Both the position numbers and the translations under genes were made by a program. This document shows, one piece after another, positions 13,557 through 26,446 of a stretch of DNA of 64,000 nucleotides (positions are counted from its first letter, which is position 1; each line of letters begins with the position of its first letter). Source of the DNA: Chiridota heheva (Eukaryota > Echinodermata > Holothuroidea > Apodida > Chiridotidae); assembly GCA_020152595.1 (NCBI GenBank), contig JAIGNY010003061.1, positions 459,501 through 523,500 of the forward strand, given 5' to 3'. The notes beneath the pieces are model-generated. The model saw nothing but the letters and a program-made list of their open reading frames with translations. It did no database searches and was not told where the DNA came from.

Positions 13557-14605
13557 TGGTGAGCATGCGAAGCATAATGCGAACCTATGTAAAGGCGATT
13601 TCAGCCGTCTGGCCGTCAGTTTTTCGTGAGATTTTCTCAGAAATGTTAAAGATTTTTGAGAATTTCTAGGAAAATGTTCAAGTTTCTTCAGAGTTCCTCA
13701 GAAAAAGATAACAGTTTCTTCAGAGATCCTTATGGAAGGTTAGAATGTCCTTAAAAAATGTTAAAGTTTTTCAGAGACACTTAACCCTTATTCTCCCATG
13801 GTTCCAAAAATAGAATAAGCTATTTCTGAAATTTTTGGAAAGAGGATTTTTTCAGCACTTTCTGTTCCATTTGTACCAAAACAAGTTCGACTTTTATGAA
13901 AGCTAACATGTTGAACTTTCCAAAAATGTGCATATTTCCGAGCTCAAATATGCAAATTAGGTCATTAAATTAGCTTATTAGGTCTCCAAACATTCTATCT
14001 TTATGACATGCTTGTGCCTTGTGGCTAAATAGCAAAAAATTATGGATAGAATTTCTGAATCGTCCTTGGAAAGACCTTTTATTTGATACTATTCATGGAT
14101 TTTTAGGAATCAGAAGGGAAAAAATGACGCAAATATGAAAAATTTGGTACATTTTGACCTAAAAATTATCCCCCGATTCTGTGAATAATCTTATCTAATA
14201 GTGTATGGCACTAAATTTTCCAAAAAAATGCATTTTCCCCTTCTATGATATCCAAAACTAATAGAATGCAGAAAAACAAGATGTTTACATCATCATTTGC
14301 AAAAAATGAAATAAGAAATTATGCAAATGATATGCAAATTAGGTCATTTACCTTATTTATTATGCACGAAACTGTTTTTTGTTTATTTCTGACCCAATTT
14401 CAGCCATTACAAGCTTCACAGCTACTTTTATGTTGATAGACTATGCTGATTATCTATTTGACACTTACTTCTGTTCATTCCACATGGAATTCATAAGAAA
14501 TGTTTGCCGAAAAGGTCCAAATTTGTAAAGTCTTCTGCTACACCCTGTTGCTGCAAATAGAATTAAAATTAAAAAAAAAAAAAAAAAAATTGCAACTATA
14601 TTCAT

Positions 14606-14945
14606 TCAACTTAGATTAGTTTGGTCTTCCCATAACCAGTTACCAAAGACCTCGTGTCGATCCCGGTCACTCTCCACCAGTACTTCCCACAGATGATAGT
14701 CTTTATCGGCTGGAGGGATGACCTTCGACCGTTGTATCTCCTGCAGCCGAGCGTTCCGCTCTTCCTCCCTGGTTTTGAAGGCAGCTTTTTCCGCTGCAGT
14801 CGGATTTTCTTTGAGTGGTGATGGTGGCGAGACTGCAGCGGAAGGCCTGGAAGAGAGGCCTGGGCTCATCTTCAATGGTCTGTCTCTCTTGCTCTTGGGT
14901 TGGGGAGTAGCGGGCGGCTCGTCCTCTTCAAGCATACGCATAACA
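14606..14945 (-). pseudogene. C-terminal coding piece inside the piggyBac-type element
   Basis: About 111 minus-strand codons end ...FGNWLWEDQTNLS and a stop. The N-terminal half is rich in P, S and K (PPATPQPKSKRDRPLKMSPG). A charged helix rich in E, R and Q follows (TREEERNARLQEIQ), then a compact end with KDYHLWEVLVESDRD. Codon usage and base composition are far more GC-rich than the surroundings, which argues for real coding ancestry. The open frame stops just upstream of the ATG at 14941, and a 71-base tandem duplication covers this 5' edge, so the true start or splice junction is unclear. I do not recognise the family. It could be the tail of the transposase or captured host sequence. 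Confidence 0.4.
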
Positions 14946-15047
14946 TGTTATCGCATAACATGTTATTGTGGTTTCTAGTAGCGGGCGGCTCGTCCTCTTC
15001 AAGCATACGCATAACATGTTATCGCATAACATGTTATTGTGGTTTCT
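14906..15047. repeat. 71-bp tandem duplication
   Basis: Two essentially identical 71-base copies (14906..14976 and 14977..15047). Each contains two copies of the palindrome ATAACATGTTAT separated by CGC. Near-identity implies a recent event. It lies at the 5' edge of the minus-strand coding piece in the piggyBac-type element. Confidence 0.95.
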
Positions 15048-15679
15048 AACCTGCCCCACAATTTTGTGGTAACCGTGGGGACAGACTTTGACAGCCGGGA
15101 AGCCCGGCGGTACATACAGGGGTCCAAAATGTTTGTTTTATCGATCTAGTCATCACCACAACAGTGGCATAGCCAGGGGGAGGGGAAAAGGATCATGGTC
15201 CCAAAAAATGGAGCATCAAAATAATGTACCGGTACTAGGCCTATATACAAGCATTTTCCTCTAAATGGGCCTGGGGCACCCCCAACATGTGTATTTTGCC
15301 CTAACATGGGACCCCTACTCCACTTTCCCCCATAAAATTATGATTTCGGCCCCTGAAATAATGGAACTTGGATTTTGTGAAATTGGGAATACACATATTT
15401 CAGTAGGCCTAAATTTACAATTTTGCCATTGGGAAATACATATATTTCAGTCCATTTAGAAATGTTATTATTGGGGTTCAGCTTTCATTTGTTTCATCCG
15501 GGCTATTATAGAAAGGACCTAAATCCTTTTTTTATATGTGATTTTAGTATCCCTTTTACTTGTTTATCGTAACAAGCAAAAAATCCCCGCTAATTTATCA
15601 TTAGAATTCTATAAGCCTTATTTTATTACTACACATTTACAATGTAGTACTTTCGCTATTTTGGGAAGAAAATACTCAC

Positions 15680-15862
15680 CAACTTTGTAATTTGGAACAG
15701 ATCGCTATCCATCTCAGCAGGCTCTATATGCTCCTCTTCCTCAATCTGGTCGAGTTCTGGTACATCTTCTTCATCAGAAGTACCTTCCGACCCCTCTGAA
15801 TCATCATTATTCTGAAGAAAACATAGGAGTCGGAAGGCACGTTCGACGTTGTATCTCGCCAT
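15680..15862 (-). CDS. N-terminal exon of a piggyBac-like transposase (acidic)
   Basis: Starts at an ATG in good context (AAAATGG) and encodes 61 residues beginning MARYNVERAFRLLCFLQNND. An acidic run rich in D, E and S follows, and it ends ...FQITKL directly at a good donor, gtgagt, on the minus strand. piggyBac transposases commonly start with a short helix followed by an acidic low-complexity segment, and the piece sits inside an element with piggyBac-type ends. An in-frame upstream ATG at 15901 would add 13 residues, but its context is weaker. Downstream the exon would have to splice about 700 bases on to the 14606..14945 piece, but no convincing pyrimidine-rich acceptor is seen there. 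The assignment is inferred from context and composition, not from the catalytic core. Confidence 0.45.
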
Positions 15863-16441
15863 TTTGTTGTATCGAATGTGCGAAGAAACAAAAAAAAACA
15901 AAAAAGACGCAAATTGACGTCATCATCAGAGACCTTTTAGGCAGGTAGAGGGGGTGCATCTGTTATTGTAATAGTTCGTCTGAACGATCTATTTCTCCTC
16001 TACCCGTAGAGATTTTAAAAATTCCAATACAATATTTGGGCCGGTTTAATAATTTTTTTGATAAAAAAAAGTCAAAAATGGCCCAAAATCACAAATTTTG
16101 GCATATTTTCTTCAAAAAAACACAAACATTGACCAAGTACAAGTAAAAATTGTGTAGCAACCAACAATTCAAACTATCTTTACACTTTACCTGAAGAAAA
16201 AAAAAGATAGAAAAAATATTCATGTATGACATTCGTCGTAATTTTTTTTTTTTTTTTTAAACGTTTTTTTAAAAAATGCACTTTTTTGTAACGATTTTAC
16301 TCAATTTATTTTTAATCTAACCCCCCAACAAAATAACCATATTATGACAGATCTATTCAATCGGGTTTGAAGGAACTTATTTGCAGCTCTATAGGATTTT
16401 GGGAAGGTACTCAAATGTTTTTTTTGGAAAAGGGATCGTAA

Positions 16442-16462
16442 GCGTCACGGTCACCGTGACGC
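16442..16462. other. Perfect subterminal hairpin of the piggyBac-type element
   Basis: GCGTCACGG, a 3-base loop TCA, then CCGTGACGC, placed 14 bases inside the right TTAA end. A comparable hairpin (GGTCGT-GCG-ACGACC) sits near the TTAA-like end at about 27940. Confidence 0.85.
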
Positions 16463-16648
16463 TGGGAGAGTAAGGGTTAAGACTGATTGAAGACTAGTTT
16501 CCTTAAATAGTCTACAATACATTTGATATTTCCTTAGAAGATAACTGTAAAATGATATAATTTTCTAATATTCTTCTGAGATCTTCAAGCATCTCTCTTG
16601 TAGCACTGGAGATTTAAAATTCTTAAAATTCTTCAAAATATTTGGGCA

Positions 16649-18634
16649 CCAACGGTTGTATCAGGCATGATAATTAAACTCCGCCTTTATTATTGTGTTT
16701 ATTTGCATAAAGTTGCTACAGTATATAAACTGACTAGACTTTTTTATTTAGTATGCTCTGTTAGGGAGTGTGACAGGATGTGACTGCATATGGACATAGG
16801 GAGGGATGCCATGTGGGACATGGATGAGCACCATGTGGGACATATGATATAATATACACCATCTGGTATACACCAAGGGCTATATCAGGCATAATTATTT
16901 GACTGTCTTTTTTTTTCTTATTGAACAACTCATTTGCATATAAGTTATTATATGAACTGACACTTTCATACATAGTATGCTCAATCAGGGACTGATAGGT
17001 AGGATGAGACTGGTTAACATAACTAGCAGACATGTGGTGGGATGTCACAAGCAACACAGAGTGTGATATAGGTTGGGATGCCATGTGTGACATACGGTAG
17101 GAGGCTATGTGGGACATAAGGTAGGAGTCCATGGGGACATGGGATATTATGCCATGTGGTACATAAAGTAGGATGTCATTGGGACATTGGGATGAATACC
17201 ATGTGGAACATGGTGGCATCCAATGTCGGCCATAAGGTGGGATGCCATGTGGGACATCAGGTGGAAAGCCACTGATGCGGGACATGAGGTGGGATGCCAT
17301 AGGGGGACATATGGTTGGATTAATGTTGGACATACATGTATGATGGGATTCATGTGGGACATAGGGTGGGATGCCATGTGGGTCATAGGGTGGGATGCCA
17401 TATGGGACATGATGGAATGCCATGTAAGACATATGGTGGAATGCCATGTGAGACATACTGTATGGTGGAATGCCATGTGGGAGATATGGTAGAATGCCAT
17501 GTGGGACAAGGCATGGGATGGCTTGTCATGTGGGACATGGGATGGGATGTCATGTGGGACATGGTGTGGGATTTATATGGGACATATGGTGGGATGCCTT
17601 GTGGGTCATAGGATGGGATGCCATGTGGGACATGGGGTGGGATGCCATATGGGACAGGGTGGAATGCCATATGGGACATGGATGGGGGCCATGCGGGACA
17701 AGATAGACTACATACCATGTGGTATGCACCAAGGGCTATATCAAGCATGATTATTTGACTGCCTTTTTTTTTCTTATTCAGCAAATAATTTGCATATAAG
17801 TTATATAACTGACAGACATGGGGTGGGATGTCACAAGTAACACAGAGTGTGATATAGGTTGGGATGCCATGTGCGACATACGGTAGGAGGTTATGTGGGA
17901 CATAAAATAGGAGGCCATGGGGACATCATGTGGTACATAAAGTAGGATGTCATTGGGATATTGGAATGGATACCATGTGGAACATGGTGGCATCCAATGT
18001 TGGACATAAGGTGGAATGCCATGTGGGACATAAGGTGGGAAGCCACTGATGCGGGACATGAGGTGGGATGCAATGGGGGACATAGGGAGAGATGTCATGT
18101 AGGACACAGGGAGGGATGCTGTGTGGAACATACAGAGCAATGTTATGTGGAACATGGAGCGATGTCATGTGGTACATATGTTTGGATTAATGTTGGACAT
18201 ACATGTAGAATGGGATCCATGTGGGACATAGGGAGAGATGTCATGTAGGACACAGGGAGGGATACTATGTGGAACATAGGGAGGGATGTCATGAGGTACA
18301 TATGGTTGGATTAATGTTGGACATACATGTAGGATGGGATCCATATGGGACATAGGGTGGGATGCCATGTAGGTCATAGGATGGGATGCCATGTGGGACA
18401 TATGAAGGAATGCCATGTGGCACATATGGTGGAATGCCATGTGAGACACACTGTATGGTGGAATGCCATGTGGGAGATATGGTATAATGCCATGTGGCAC
18501 AAGGCATGGGATGGCATGTCATGTGGGACATGGGATGGGATGTTATTGGGACTTGGGGTGGGATTCATATGGGACATAGGGTGGGATGCCTTGTGGGTCA
18601 TAGGATGGGATGCCATGTGGGACATATGGCCTAG
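16649..18634. repeat. 24-bp minisatellite with higher-order duplication
   Basis: The base unit is gggatgccatgtgggacata plus gggt (24 bases), with many variants. A non-satellite segment beginning gcaccaa.ggctatatcagg occurs three times (about 16649, 16868 and 17728). Blocks 16868..17340 and 17728..18120, and 17340..17640 and 18330..18630, align as long repeats, so larger units near 0.9-1 kb were duplicated. The 24-base period keeps all reading frames open and yields His/Met/Pro-rich frames (PHGIPPYV repeats) of up to 231 codons on the minus strand. I regard these as artefacts. Confidence 0.92.
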
Positions 18635-19036
18635 TTAAACAAGTTCTAATCAGACATCAGTAAATGATCACAGACAGACAATTTTGGCAGTACTGTTTAT
18701 TTATTCCTCGATGTTTTGCCATTTTGATTCATACCAGCAAGTTTGAACCAGTGGTTTTGTAGAATAGATCCCAAATCCACTTAATCTCAAGACCTCGCTT
18801 TATAATTTGAAATTGATATGGTAAACGTGATCTCTTGACATGGGAGTTGGTGATCAACAAAATAATTTTACTGGTACCTCTTTGATAGTTCCAAACCCTA
18901 ATACTTGAAACCTTTTGAAGGGTTTTTCCCCTTACATAAGCATTTGAGATATTAATCATTTTAATTTTTGATTTATTGCTATTTACTTTATTCATCGAAA
19001 AGTATAGCAATACATAATTATAAGCCTTATCTTTAA

Positions 19037-19630
19037 AAGGGCCATGTGCCCCAGAATAGAGGGCTAAGATGCTTAAACATTCCCTCAACATGCGGTATCA
19101 TCTCGCGCTTGTCAAGCACAAGATATCATTGTCATTAGTTTGTTTTTTCTTCGGTGTCCGTTACCTGATACAGTAACACACTAACACAGTGTAGAAAGTA
19201 CAACTTACAGACTTGCCACAAGGCCTAACGTTAAGCCTAACGACATGTTACAGTAACAACAAAGTTACAGAAGTTGGCAAACAGACTCAGTTTGGTGAAA
19301 TACGATCGCTAATGCAATGGATTCAAACGAAATTCGCTAGTATATCCGGCTCAACTACAAAAGATTTCCAAGAAAACACTATAAATTCTAGGCGTGAAAA
19401 CTTGATAACCAAGTGGTTTGTTTGTTGATTGCTCGCACGCACACAATCACCTACGCGATAAACTGTACATAGTTGACTGAGGTCATAAGTCATTTCAGAT
19501 TTGAATATTCATATTAAAGATGCTTCGTACATTTTTGTGTTAGACTAGTGTATGGAATAAATGCGAGTCTTGCAGAAAATCAAAGAAAGCGGAAGTGAAA
19601 GCGGCCTCTTCTTTGGGGCACGTGGCCCTT
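19037..19630. mobile_element. Possible inverted-repeat MITE (about 594 bp)
   Basis: The left end AAGGGCCATGTGCCCCAGAA and right end (inverted) AAGGGCCACGTGCCCCAAAG form an imperfect terminal inverted repeat of about 25 bases. No clear target duplication is seen. The inside has no good coding frame. The superfamily is unknown. Confidence 0.55.
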
Positions 19631-21595
19631 GATACTGAATGGGAAGTTTAAAGGAATTCTTGGTCAAAAAGTGAGTCCAGCCTTTGTACTAAGTCGAGGG
19701 ATTTTTGAAGCAGCACAAGTGTAATTTTTGATACTCATATTATTGATTTGAAGATTATCTATCAATGGTTGTCAGTACCATCACGTGCACGAAAAGTGTG
19801 TTTAAATAATCTTAAGACTCAAGAACTGCCCTCACTTTGGCTGCCGTCTTATTTGATGTCACTTAGGAAAAAGACATAACCATTTTCCTAAATTTTGTTG
19901 AGAGCAGTGAGTGGGTGTGTCTGATATCTCTGGCAAATTGGTTTCTTTCCCAAACTGCTGTGATTTTGCACCTTTTGATTTACTTTCTCTTCAATTGCAC
20001 CATTTGTATTTGTATTTTTTCTTAATCTTTGATGTCACTTACCTCTCTGGTATTCTATGACCTTCACTGTTGATGTGCTAGCTGACAAGTTTCATCAATT
20101 GATCGCCTTTGTTTGTTGCATTCTGACCTAAAGTTCTGGTCCAAATAGGCAAAATGGAGCTTTCGAAATTGTATTAATCATATATTTTGAGCTAGAAAGA
20201 TATAAACAAAAAAGATAAATGCAACTTGCATGACATGCTGGATGACAAGTAATAATGGTATTCATCTTAGATTTAGAAATTGTACTGACTGGTTATCATG
20301 AATTTATTGAGATTTTTCATGGAGAGTTTGGTAAAGTAAAATGTTTGGACCCTCCGGTCATTTTAGATTAAAATTCAACATGCAAAGAGTAGAAATAACA
20401 CTAATTAATTATCAAATCCCTTTTTCACAGAAAGGGCAGAAAGGTTGACCAAAAAAGAAAGTCAATTGTAGGTTGAAAGAAATATTGAATTTTCCACAAA
20501 TATTATGATACTCTTCGGATACTTGGCCTGTGGCGTTATTGGTTATTGGCAGTTTTCACTTTTGTGGAGAAGTTTGTTTATTTTATTTCTGAAACCCAAG
20601 TGGAACGAGCACAGTCTTGTCATCACTTCTAAGTAGTGAAAGCCCTTTCTGTTTTTATTACAGTGAAGATCGGCTAACAGAAATATTGGGATATGATACC
20701 GTTTCTTAGAATATTTTAAAGGCCAGTTACCGTCTAAACGGAGACAGAAATATGCAATACAATTGAACGCTTTTGATTGGTCTAAATATTTGCACATTGG
20801 ACTGTTGAACCAGTCAATAAATGCCACAGAAGTGATGTTACTAGTATATAGCACATTTACCAGCAGGGTGTCAAACAATTTTCTCAAGACGAGATTCGCT
20901 CTGTAAGGTATACATGATATGCTTTTGAGAAATTATCTTGATACTAAACATGAGAAAGCTGAAAAGAAAAGAAAACAAAAATGAGACTGATGGTACATAC
21001 ATGTGGAAAACATGTATTCAATGACTGCCAGCAGAGACTTGTTTCGGGGGAAGCAATCTTTGTATTCCAAGAAAAACTCATTACAATTATTGGATTGGCT
21101 TTTAGTGTGTATGGCTAAGTGGTCTCCCTGTCCCCATCACCTGAATCTTCTAGCCCCCAAGTGACCCATCTGACCGATATGCATGCATACCCAGCTGACG
21201 GATATGCATGCATGCATACCTAGCAGCAAGGTTTCTAGGCAACAGTCTCTCTCAGTATTGATGTACAAGCAACATAGTGAAGTCATTTTCCCGTATTTTT
21301 TCAGCAAAGCTTATTCCGAAATAATTACTCCCAATCCAAAATTAGAGTTGAACCCCTTTGAAAGTGGTCTGGAATGCATTTGAGCCAGCAACATTTTGCC
21401 ATACTGTATCTCTTTACCCAACCTTTTAGTATTAATGTTATAATAAAGGGCATGGGCGGGATTTGCCTATTGAAAATGATGGGGCAAAGTCAAAAGTGGG
21501 GGGAGGGGACAAAATCATGCTAAGAACCAAAAAATGACCATATAAAAGATGTAAATTTGGGAAAAGGTGCAGGGGAAAATAATATAAAAAATGTT

Positions 21596-21862
<267 letters not shown>

Positions 21863-21946
21863 GAATACATTGCAGAAAAAAAGAAGGAAATACAACTTCC
21901 AATCGCTCCCTAGAGCAACTTTATTAAAAACCTTAAAAAGCAAGAT

Positions 21947-21997
21947 GTTTCGGTCATTCGACCTTTACCATTTGAACAAATGAAATGACCTTCATCG
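21947..21997 (-). ncRNA. Hammerhead-ribozyme-like motif in the 3' region of the Penelope-like element
   Basis: On the minus strand, CGATGA is followed by a perfect 7-bp stem (GGTCATT / AATGACC) closing a loop, and then GAAAC. This is the CUGAUGA - stem II - GAAA arrangement of hammerhead ribozymes, with the first core positions altered. Penelope-like elements are known to carry hammerhead motifs, so position and family agree. Activity is doubtful given the changed core. Confidence 0.5.
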
Positions 21998-22293
21998 CTT
22001 GAACAAATGCAAGTAAGTGATCTGTAACAAGACTATAACGAAGCTACTGTACAATAAGTAGAAAAAATTACTAGAGCGGAAACTATATACAAAGAAAATA
22101 ACAACAAGTAGCGGTGGGAGTAGGGGAAGGTCTATGATGTATAACTAATCCGGTTTATTTAGTGAAGTTCTTGTCTTTTGTTGTTAAGTCCGGATGGCTG
22201 CAAAGTGTGTAGTTGGGCTGTCCAATATACCTCTGGTGTGAGCAGCTTTCTTTCGGTATTTTGAGAATCTAGAATTCTTTCAAATGGGATGAA

Positions 22294-22485
22294 TTAAAAG
22301 TCGGAAAGGTCATGGTGGGTACGACAAAAATGGACAGCAACTTCACAGGTCTTTTTGTTGGTAACCATCGAAGATTTGTGATTGCGAAAATGCACTTTAA
22401 ATTGTGTGAATGTTGAGCCCTTGTATTGAAGTTTACATTTTAAGCATGTTATGAGATAGATGGCATTGCATGTAGTACAAGTCAT
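22294..22485 (-). pseudogene. GIY-YIG-type endonuclease remnant of Penelope-like element
   Basis: A Cys pair (CTTC), YLITCLKCKLQYKGST in the GIY-YIG position, then a basic stretch with H (VHFRNHKSSM) match the Penelope-type endonuclease, which nicks DNA for target-primed reverse transcription. It is a fragment of the dead element. Confidence 0.8.
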
Positions 22486-23311
22486 ATTTTGTTTTATTTT
22501 GTAATGGCGTCCAGTGGCCTGGCTTTGAATGGTGTTAGTTGCTTGCGAGAAGTTTTGGCATAAATCGCATTTACTGTCACATTTTGAATAACCTCCTATC
22601 TCATGCTCAATTGAAGGGTGGGTGTGAGATTAGAGGAGGCAAGAATTTCTTTCGGTTGTTAGTTCTTTTAGAGGCTGGGATTATTGATCCTTTGGGGAAA
22701 ATGTCTTGTAGAGTTTCTGCAGTTTCTAGTAAGGGTAAATGTTTTCGCCTCATTTTAGAAATATCAGGGAGGCGGGTTGAAGTCTATGACAAGAGGAAAT
22801 TTCTTTTCTTTAGGTTTAGTTGCAGTGGCTGATGTCTGTTCAGTTTGGTGGCCCTATTAAATTGTTTGTCTATCAAATCTGGTTTGTAGTTTTAAGATTT
22901 TAAGTAATTCTTGTATTCCAGACATCTAGCTTCCAGCAGATGAGCAATTACGGCGAAGCCTAAGGGCTACACCGTACGGGATAGCTTTTTTACAATGCGA
23001 TGGGTGGGAACTGTTGAATGGTAAATACAATTGACTGTCAGTGGGTTTGGCATACACATCTGTCTCACTGTAGCTTTCTTTAATGCGGAGTATTAAGTCT
23101 AGAACGTTTAAGCAAGTGTTTTAGTATACTATTTCAAACTAAATGGTGGGGTGTAGTGAATTAATGAAGTCAGTAAACTCTAACAACTTATAGGGACTCC
23201 CAAAGTCCAATTATCTACAATATCATCCCTATATCGCCACCAGTAAATGGGTCACTGGCCCTTTTGATTTTGCCTGCTCGTCTAATTCTCCCATAGCTTA
23301 ATCAGCATATA

Positions 23312-23536
23312 CTACAGGCAATCTTGGGGGCCCATAGCGGTGATGTGTTTTTGAAGAAAATGATGACCCCCAAATTGTTTGTTATTACTACTGAGGCAGA
23401 TTTCAACAGCCTCCACAATGCATTGTGTGGCCGGGAACTTGACTTTTCTGGTATTAAGATATTTCTTTACAGCAAGCAGACCTAATTTCATGTCAATGTT
23501 AGGGAACATTACTACAACGTCCCAAGAAACTAACAA
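23312..23536 (-). pseudogene. Reverse-transcriptase core remnant of Penelope-like element
   Basis: Contains VSWDVVVMFPNID, which corresponds to the RT motif with the first catalytic Asp, then VKKYLNTR, CIVEAVEICLSSNN and ITAMGP. This order is typical of the Penelope RT. It is part of the decayed copy. Confidence 0.82.
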
Positions 23537-23637
23537 TTTGCCTGGGGTTAAAGGCCCTGACTTATTGGCTCAATTTTGTTAAGTAAGTCAGTGGTGTCTT
23601 TGATGAAGGATGGGAGGTTTTGGGCTAAGGGCTTTAA

Positions 23638-24006
23638 TTAAAACTCTGTGAAGGCAGAAAGCCTTTCTACAGCCGAACCACAACAAGAAGTAAAACAAAG
23701 TGGATTGTGCGGTATGTGGGTTTGTACATTACCATATGCTACACCAGCTTTGGGTTTGACCTCTGTGATCCACTGAACTGTTTCCTCACTAAGTTGTTTC
23801 TTTCTAAACCACCTTTCTGACCAATTACTTACAATCGACATCAAGTTACCTGAAGGATCAATGTCCATTTGGTCATAATGAAGTCTGTTGTGTAACTGAC
23901 TTTGCATTTTGGCTACGTAGTCGTCTCTTTCCAAGATTACAGATTTAGAACCTTTGTCCTGAATTCTATTTATTCTGCTATCATTAAGTAACGTTCTGAT
24001 TGCCAC
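23638..24006 (-). pseudogene. N-terminal RT segment remnant of Penelope-like element
   Basis: Contains NRIQDKGSKSVILERDDYVA, resembling the I-x-P-A-D-K-G-x-x-x-V-I-x-x-x-x-Y segment at the start of Penelope RTs, and HIPHNPLCFTSCCGSA toward its end. It precedes the RT core in the expected order. Confidence 0.7.
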
Positions 24007-24448
24007 TCTCTCCTATACTTAGATTGTCCACGGGTTTTCTAAGATTGCTAGGGTTCAAAATGTCTTTGTGAATATTAGAAAGAAATAGTTCTACTTTTGG
24101 GTGCTGAGATTTTGGGGCATCCATTTGCTTTTGGATGGTACCTTCAGGAATTCTGACGGCCTCTGTGAAGTGTCTGCATCAACTTCCTCTCTTCAATGAA
24201 AATAAACTGCAAGCGGAATGCGCTTTTCGAACTTATCTAAATTGGTGTTTGTTTAAATCCAACTAACATCCTTGGGTGCTGGGCAGCAGGAAGGTCCTTT
24301 AGAAAGTAGTTTCTTTTCATCTTGTGTTAAATCTTTGTTAGACAAATTGACTGGATTCAAGTCATGGATAACTTGTTGATGTGTTTCAACTACTGATCTG
24401 TCTAAGTTCTGACCAATAGATATTTCAATAGCTATGTCAATAGATGTC

Positions 24449-24940
<492 letters not shown>

Positions 24941-26093
24941 ACATTAGTTAGGAATTTTGACATCAACGACCTACATCATGTCATCTTTTCTTTCTATGTT
25001 TTCTAATGACAACAAAACACCACCACTTGACAATCAAAAACTTAAAGAGGGAGGCTCTCTCAGTAAAATTGTGTGATGAGAACATTTACATCACTTCCAG
25101 TTGTGGAAAGCACAAGATCCCAGTCTTTTTGTGCATGTGCATACATGATACACTGCGTATGTTGTAAAGTTTCAATCGAGTGCATAATGATAACGATACT
25201 GTAAACTTGTTTTTTCAACGTGTTTACCAGGAAGAAAAAGTAAAAGTAAAAAAATTAGTAAGGTAATACTACAATAATAGTCACTGAACAAACATTACAA
25301 TGATAGAAAATTGCAGAAGCAAAAATGAAAACATACAGTGTGACTGATTTGGGACTTAAAACACGATAACTCTAGGTTAGAAAAATAATTTTGGAGCTAT
25401 CGCCCAAACCACCTGGTCTATCACACAAATTGAAAATGATGGAAGTTTTATATAATATATATTTGGAAATAAGAGCCAACTAATTGTGCAGCAATTGTTT
25501 GAAATTTCAACCAATCAAACATTTTAATTGAATTATAATTATTGTGTCCTTATTTTAACTCAAATTTGTCATGGGTTGAGCCTCTGCATTAGTGATGCTC
25601 TTTCGTTGAAACTATAGCAAGCATTTCATATAGAATGGTGAAATATGCTTTTCCAGTCAAAAAATAGAAGTTTTGTTTTCTAGGTAATGGTTTGACTACT
25701 ATGAAAGATGAGTAATAGGCAACTACTGACTATCCATAATGAACATGATTGATTTATTCATGTATAGAAGATGAATCCTTTCATTGATTGAAATGTCTGG
25801 CTTAAAAGCTCCTCGATTGATGATAATTAGATTGGTGTGCATTTTAGAAGATGTTTACTTTAACCACCAATAATATTTGCTGTCTTGAAGTACAGATTAA
25901 TTATGCAAAGTAATAGCATTTGATGGAGAATATTGAGAATTTTTCAGCATGTATTGGCATGGGGGCAAAAAGGACAAGCATCTTATTGACACCTTGGGAA
26001 ATTAAGTTTACAAATACACAAAAGTAGGCTTTCAGTATTGTAAGCAAACTGCAATATTAAGTTTTTGTCATTGATAATCTTGCTGGACAATTA

Positions 26094-26446
26094 TCAAGAA
26101 AAGATTAGAAGCTACGGAAATGTGGTTCATTAGGAGAATGTTAAAAATATCTTGGAACAGAAAGGAAAACAAATGATAATGTCCTGATAGCTTCAGGCAT
26201 GGACAGGTCCCTACTCAATGTCATCAGAAAGAGACAGATGGAATTTTTCGGGCATGTTTATCGGGAGGGTGGGTTGAAACATTGCCAGAAAATTGAGGGC
26301 AAAAGAAGCAGAGGAAGGCAGCGAGTCAAATATGTCCAAAGCTTAAACAACTGGGGAACCAACAACAGCCCAAGTAACAATAAGTTGATGTGCTTAGCTC
26401 TAAGGAGGGCCATGATTGCCAATGTCAGTTCCAGACTCGGCACCTA
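26094..26446 (+). pseudogene. LINE ORF2 C-terminal fragment
   Basis: First KRLEATEMWFIRRMLKISWN, then after a TGA and a frame change SLLNVIRKRQMEFFGHVYRE and IEGKRSRGRQRVKYVQSL, ending SSRLGT and a stop. The order E-M-W-x-x-R-R-M-L-K-I ... R-K-R-Q-x-x-F-F-G-H-V ... G-K-R-x-R-G-R-Q-R is the usual C-terminal tail of many LINE ORF2 proteins. A short GA repeat follows the stop directly, as in LINEs that end in microsatellites. The clade was not determined. Confidence 0.8.

Larger units (their letters stand above)
13795..16476 (-). mobile_element. piggyBac-type element, internally rearranged, TTAA target sites
   Basis: TTAA at 13791..13794 and 16477..16480 flank 14-base terminal inverted repeats, CCCTTATTCTCCCA and (inverted) CCCTTACTCTCCCA, with one mismatch. 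Length is 2,682 bases. TTAA target sites with CCCTT-type ends are the piggyBac hallmark. A minus-strand acidic N-terminal exon (15680..15862) looks like the start of a piggyBac-type transposase, and a second coding piece lies at 14606..14945. The DDD catalytic core of the transposase is not visible, so the copy should be non-autonomous. A perfect subterminal hairpin lies at 16442..16462. Confidence 0.8.

Noticed and set aside
16761-18638. His/Met/Pro-rich open frames up to 231 codons
   Set aside because: Direct result of the 24-base satellite unit. There is no start context, no domain, and both strands are equally open.
20543-20887. 114-codon minus-strand open frame
   Set aside because: Composition and sequence give no family resemblance. 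Length is within chance for AT-rich DNA of this size. The same applies to 18729..19091.
22270-22330. FKWDELK-like reading on the + strand, similar to the PLC-beta N-terminal KWDDD segment
   Set aside because: It is antisense to the endonuclease part of the Penelope-like element and continues into unrelated sequence.
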